A DNA stretch of 30,169 bases, taken from contig JAYMGJ010000810.1 in the NCBI GenBank assembly GCA_037178675.1, positions 1 through 30,169 on the forward strand, given 5' to 3'. Of this stretch, positions 27,294-30,169 are shown piece after piece. The stretch comes from Scleroderma bovista. Taxonomy: Eukaryota; Basidiomycota; Agaricomycetes; Boletales; Sclerodermataceae. The translations under genes were made by a program, and so were the position numbers. The notes under the pieces were generated by a model, which was given only the letters and a program-made list of their open reading frames with translations, made no database searches and had not been told where the DNA came from. Within the stretch, counting starts at the first letter, position 1. Each line of letters begins with the position of its first letter.

Positions 27294-27814
27294 CGTCCCC
27301 CAGCACCATGACAGTTATGCCCCCACTTTATAGTGCTATTAGGAAGAAGAACCCTCTCTCATTCTTTCCCAGAAGAAAGCTCGTCAAGGGAGCCCATGGT
27401 TGCACTTCAGCAGCGCTAGAACACATGCACTATACCTTAGTGTATGCTGACCCCCCAAAAAGACCTCTGGACCCCTGGTACCCTTCTTGTGGCTGTTTTG
27501 TCTCGGATCAATCCCCCTGTTTATCTCAGATCTTCCCCATTGCTGTCCCATCAAATTCCTGGTGGTACACAGCCCCCCATCAAACTTCTTAGGCTGTGCA
27601 TCAAAGACTTCTTCTGCTGTGCAGTGACTCATCCCTTGCTTACTGATGCTCTCTTGTCATCAGTATTACTCTATCCCTTTTGCATTTTTGGTATATTACT
27701 CAGCTGATGACTCACTCCCTTACCAATCAATCTTGTCATGCAGCTTACTCATTCCTTTACTCAGCAGCTTATTCATGCTCCCTATGCTTACTCATTCCTG
27801 CTTATCCCTTGCTT

Positions 27815-27965
27815 ACTAATCACTTACAAACCCCTTACAAAGCTCTTACCAATCCCTTACCAATCCTTGACAAATTCTGCTTACTCCCTTCTCTTTTTGT
27901 ACTTTAATGCTGTGCCCCCCCATGTATTTAAACCCCTGGGCTCAGCCCAGTGAGGAGAGACCCAA
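27815..27965 (+). promoter_or_regulatory. Promoter region of the diverged long LTR
   Basis: Repeats of CTTACAAA/CTTACCAAT at about 11-bp spacing lie at 27,823-27,868. TATTTAAA follows at about 27,925, then after three bases the palindrome CTGGGCT-C-AGCCCAG. Order and spacing match the 2.3-kb LTR promoter although the hairpin sequence differs. Confidence 0.5.
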
Positions 27966-28148
27966 TTGCACCAAATTATCCCTCTCTCAGACTCTCTCAG
28001 TCAGTATCCCCTCAGCTCTTTGAGTCTTGTAGGCTTCACACACCGGGGATTTCAAGATTTTCCACACTTCAGGTAACCACTTTTGATAAGCATTTAGCCT
28101 GAATAGTTTAGTATCACAATTCAGCCAAATAGCCTATAAAACCATGGT

Positions 28149-28235
28149 CATCCCAGGGAAGGTCTGCTTCCCTCCTGGGATGGGCCATTGTTTTTATAAT
28201 CCCATCCCAGGGCTGGTCCATGCCATATGGGATGG
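28149..28235. repeat. Two adjacent hairpins of CATCCCAGG type
   Basis: CATCCCAGGGAAGG (28,149) pairs with CTTCCCTCCTGGGATG (ends 28,182). CCATCCCA (28,202) pairs with TGGGATGG (ends 28,235). The surrounding CATGG/CCATG words make the whole stretch palindromic. It may be a small foldback element; there is no gene. Confidence 0.45.
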
Positions 28236-28279
28236 CCCATGCTTGGTTGTGGTGTCAGGGGTCCTTGTACAGTTTTTTC

Positions 28280-28788
28280 ATTCCTGCTTAGTGTTTTAAA
28301 GTCCAGTCCAGTCTGGATTATTGCCTCTTTCTCTTTTTGGAGGCAACCAGACCATGACTAGTTATTTCAGATCTTGCTTGGACCACAACTGAACCAATAG
28401 CAATTGGTTGCATGTGGTTGCACAGGGCAGTTGTAACCAGTTTTTTGCACACATGAAGTACTCTCTTGATTTGTGCACAAAAGGGGATCTAAAATCAATT
28501 TTAAGCATGCAAAACAGGGGTCCTTGATCTTTGTTTTTTACTAGATTTATGTATTATGTGCACTAGTTAGTCACCAACCGATAGCCCTCAACTGGTCTCA
28601 ACAAAGACTGGCTGTGACTGGTTTGCAACTGGTTTTTGATTTTTCCTCAACCTATTGCAACTGCAACTGAACTGATCACCCAACCCCAGGACCACCAACT
28701 GCAGTCTGGTCACAACTGGTACCAGTCCAGCTCAGTTGCCAGGCTTTTTGCAGTCCTAGGACCAGACTTTTAAACACTATTCCTGCTT
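28280..28788. mobile_element. MITE-like element with 10-bp target-site duplication
   Basis: Terminal inverted repeats AGTGTTTTAAAGTCCAG (28,290) and, inverted, AGTGTTTAAAAGTCTGG (ending 28,778) enclose 489 bp without coding capacity. ATTCCTGCTT occurs directly outside both ends (28,280-28,289 and 28,779-28,788). The interior is full of AACTG/CAGTT and ACTGG words. A 9-11 bp duplication is typical of Mutator-like elements, so a MULE-derived MITE is likely; no transposase is in the window. Confidence 0.8.
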
Positions 28789-29743
28789 ACTCCAGATTGT
28801 TTTGTATTTTCTTTACACACTGCACATTCCCTTGCTGCAAATGGGTTCTGTGATATTGCAAAACCATCTTCATGCTTTATTTGCTTCTCTAGTAGTCTGG
28901 TGACTTTTACCTTCTTCTTCCTTACTACTGGGGTGATGGACAAAACAATATGGGGTATAAAAGTGAGCATGATTACTTCTAGAATATTACATGACACTTG
29001 GGTGAATAGCACAATCACCACCATCTATTTAGTTGTTACAAGTGCTCTACCTATGGATGGGTGTAACATAGCTATAGTAGAAGAGAATGACATTGGCCAA
29101 ACATTGACAGCACCTTTTGGGTGTTGGAATGTGAGAAGATGCAGCTGGCTCCCTACCAAATCACCACAGTTGAGGGATAAGGTTCTACATTCTGGATCTG
29201 GATCTGGACTCTGCATCCACCTTGGTGTATGTGTATAGATGTGGACTTTGCAAATTTTGGGACATCTTGTGATTATGTCAGGAGGCTGCACAAATGTATA
29301 ATTTTTGTCCACTGCTGACATACCATGTCAAAGCTATCCAAAAGACAGTTATCCCAGCATGAGCAGTGATGAAGATTGTAATGTTCTACAAGTTGCTCCT
29401 CCCTTTTGCACTTGGTTTTTTTTTTTGGACAAGCAATAATAATGTGGAGAAACTGGCTAGTTTATTTCTACAAAAATGCTGAATTGGACACCCTGTTAGA
29501 TGGCTGGTCTGAGGAAAAATGATGTTACATGCTATCTATCTTGTGATGGGGTGTGTGGATTCCATAAACTCACTGGTAAACCTGTTTCAGGTGGAAGACC
29601 TGGTGAGTCTAATACACAGACATGCATGAGATGCTCCCATTTGCAACAGAAGTGGATGTTGAATGTTGACCAAACCACTTGTTGAGAACACTACTGTATC
29701 ACACACAACCTAATACTCCAGGAGTGACCTTGTTAAACAAGGT
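28789..29743. other. AT-rich stretch, no recognisable gene
   Basis: The longest frames are on the minus strand (29,321-29,025 and 29,024-28,770, one frame split by a stop) and on plus (28,900-29,238 and 29,500-29,685). None shows a motif I recognise. The minus pair contains scattered Cys residues and could be a decayed transposon protein, but this is a guess. A T-run lies at about 29,417. Confidence 0.3.
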
Positions 29744-29897
29744 GATAATATATAGAGGGGTGCTTGCACAATCAGGAGGTGGGTTTGTACCAACAGACTT
29801 GGCCCCGCCACTTGCACTTGAACTCTAAGCAAGCCACTACCTTACTACACAAATCCACCCACCTCCTGATAGTGTGGGCACCCCTCTATATATTATT
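29744..29897. mobile_element. Small inverted-repeat element (~150 bp)
   Basis: AATATATAGAGGGGTGC at about 29,747 is mirrored by GCACCCCTCTATATATT ending at about 29,894. Inside, the arms continue imperfectly (ATCAGGAGGTGGGT against ACCCACCTCCTGAT). No coding capacity. The ends lie in TA-rich sequence, which would fit a TA duplication of mariner-type MITEs. Confidence 0.6.
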
Positions 29898-30169
29898 CCT
29901 AGCATCCTTAGATAGTTTTGGGCCAGTTGAAGTTACTCTGTAATTTTATAATGGGTGCACAGTCCTTACAAGGCTGCTCAAGAATGACAATATGAAAAAA
30001 ATGGTCTGAATTGAAAAATATCTAGTATGGGGCACCCTAGCAGCTGAAAGTATGATTCTATTACTGCAAGATTTAGCCTGATATCAGCAAGATATCACTT
30101 GCACAAGTTTACCATATTTCTGAGTCACTTTTGCTCAGAAATGCCTGACTGCTGACCATTTTTCAAACA
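29898..30169. other. No feature seen at window end
   Basis: AT-rich sequence without open frames of note, repeats or RNA genes that I can support. Confidence 0.4.

Larger units (their letters stand above)
26388..28050 (+). repeat. Diverged, 3'-truncated copy of the long gypsy LTR
   Basis: It starts TGTCATGCACCAAAC and follows the 2,338-bp LTR in order: terminal hairpin arms, TAGCGCCCA block, open reading frame, CTTACCAATC array, TATTTAAA box, start hairpin and a CTTGTAGG segment. Similarity fades after about 28,045, and the U5 end is missing. By eye the coding part differs at roughly one base in five, so it belongs to a related subfamily or a much older insertion. No gag-pol follows. Confidence 0.78.

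Noticed and set aside
28770..29321. Minus-strand frames as a possible transposase remnant
   Set aside because: No catalytic or zinc-binding motif can be named; a stop at 29,025 splits the frame, and AT-rich DNA gives such frames by chance.

Overview
The window is nuclear DNA of a filamentous fungus, most likely a basidiomycete (Agaricomycotina-like). Evidence: host-gene fragments with 45-65 nt introns, a basidiomycete-type HMG-box protein, and Ty1/copia plus Ty3/gypsy retrotransposons nested in one another. No bacterial gene structure, rRNA or tRNA gene is visible.

Region 1 (about 1-7,030) is a row of mostly decayed host-gene pieces. In order: an ankyrin-like scrap (+), an FG-repeat nucleoporin remnant (-), a short piece resembling the N-terminus of the RNA polymerase I second-largest subunit (+), an ORC6-like gene (+), a clear but frame-broken BUB3 (-), another ankyrin scrap (-), and an HMG-box transcription factor (+) that is frame-broken and ends at a splice donor. 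The two ankyrin scraps share about 108 bp in inverted orientation.

Region 2 (7,658-25,758) is one minus-strand Ty1/copia element. It has 249 and 263 bp LTRs, a polypurine tract, a primer-binding site matching the anticodon arm of initiator tRNA-Met, gag-protease, GAG-pre-integrase and RT-RNase H. Its integrase core is missing and replaced by region 3.

Region 3 (10,426-23,070) lies inside the copia integrase. Two 2,338-bp LTR copies sit in inverted, not direct, orientation around a minus-strand Ty3/gypsy gag-pol (gag, protease, RT, RNase H, DDE integrase). The pol C-terminus, polypurine tract and proper 3' LTR are missing. A 624-bp solo LTR of another family, with a 5-bp target-site duplication, interrupts this gag-pol. 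One deletion between two oppositely oriented gypsy insertions would explain the inverted LTRs, the truncated pol, the lost copia integrase core and the unmatched flanks together.

Region 4 (25,759-30,169) holds a truncated copia LTR, a degenerate repeat tract, a diverged and 3'-truncated third copy of the long LTR (26,388 to about 28,050), small hairpins, a 489-bp MITE-like element with a 10-bp target-site duplication, AT-rich sequence without a recognised gene, and a second small (~150 bp) inverted-repeat element.

The most notable signal is in the long LTRs. Each carries an open reading frame of 131-165 codons in its U3 part. Between the diverged copies it is conserved without indels over about 113 codons, with differences concentrated at third codon positions. 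This suggests an LTR-encoded protein of unknown function under purifying selection. The same LTRs share an 11-bp-spaced motif array, a TATA box and a hairpin at the presumed transcription start whose position is kept while its sequence changes.
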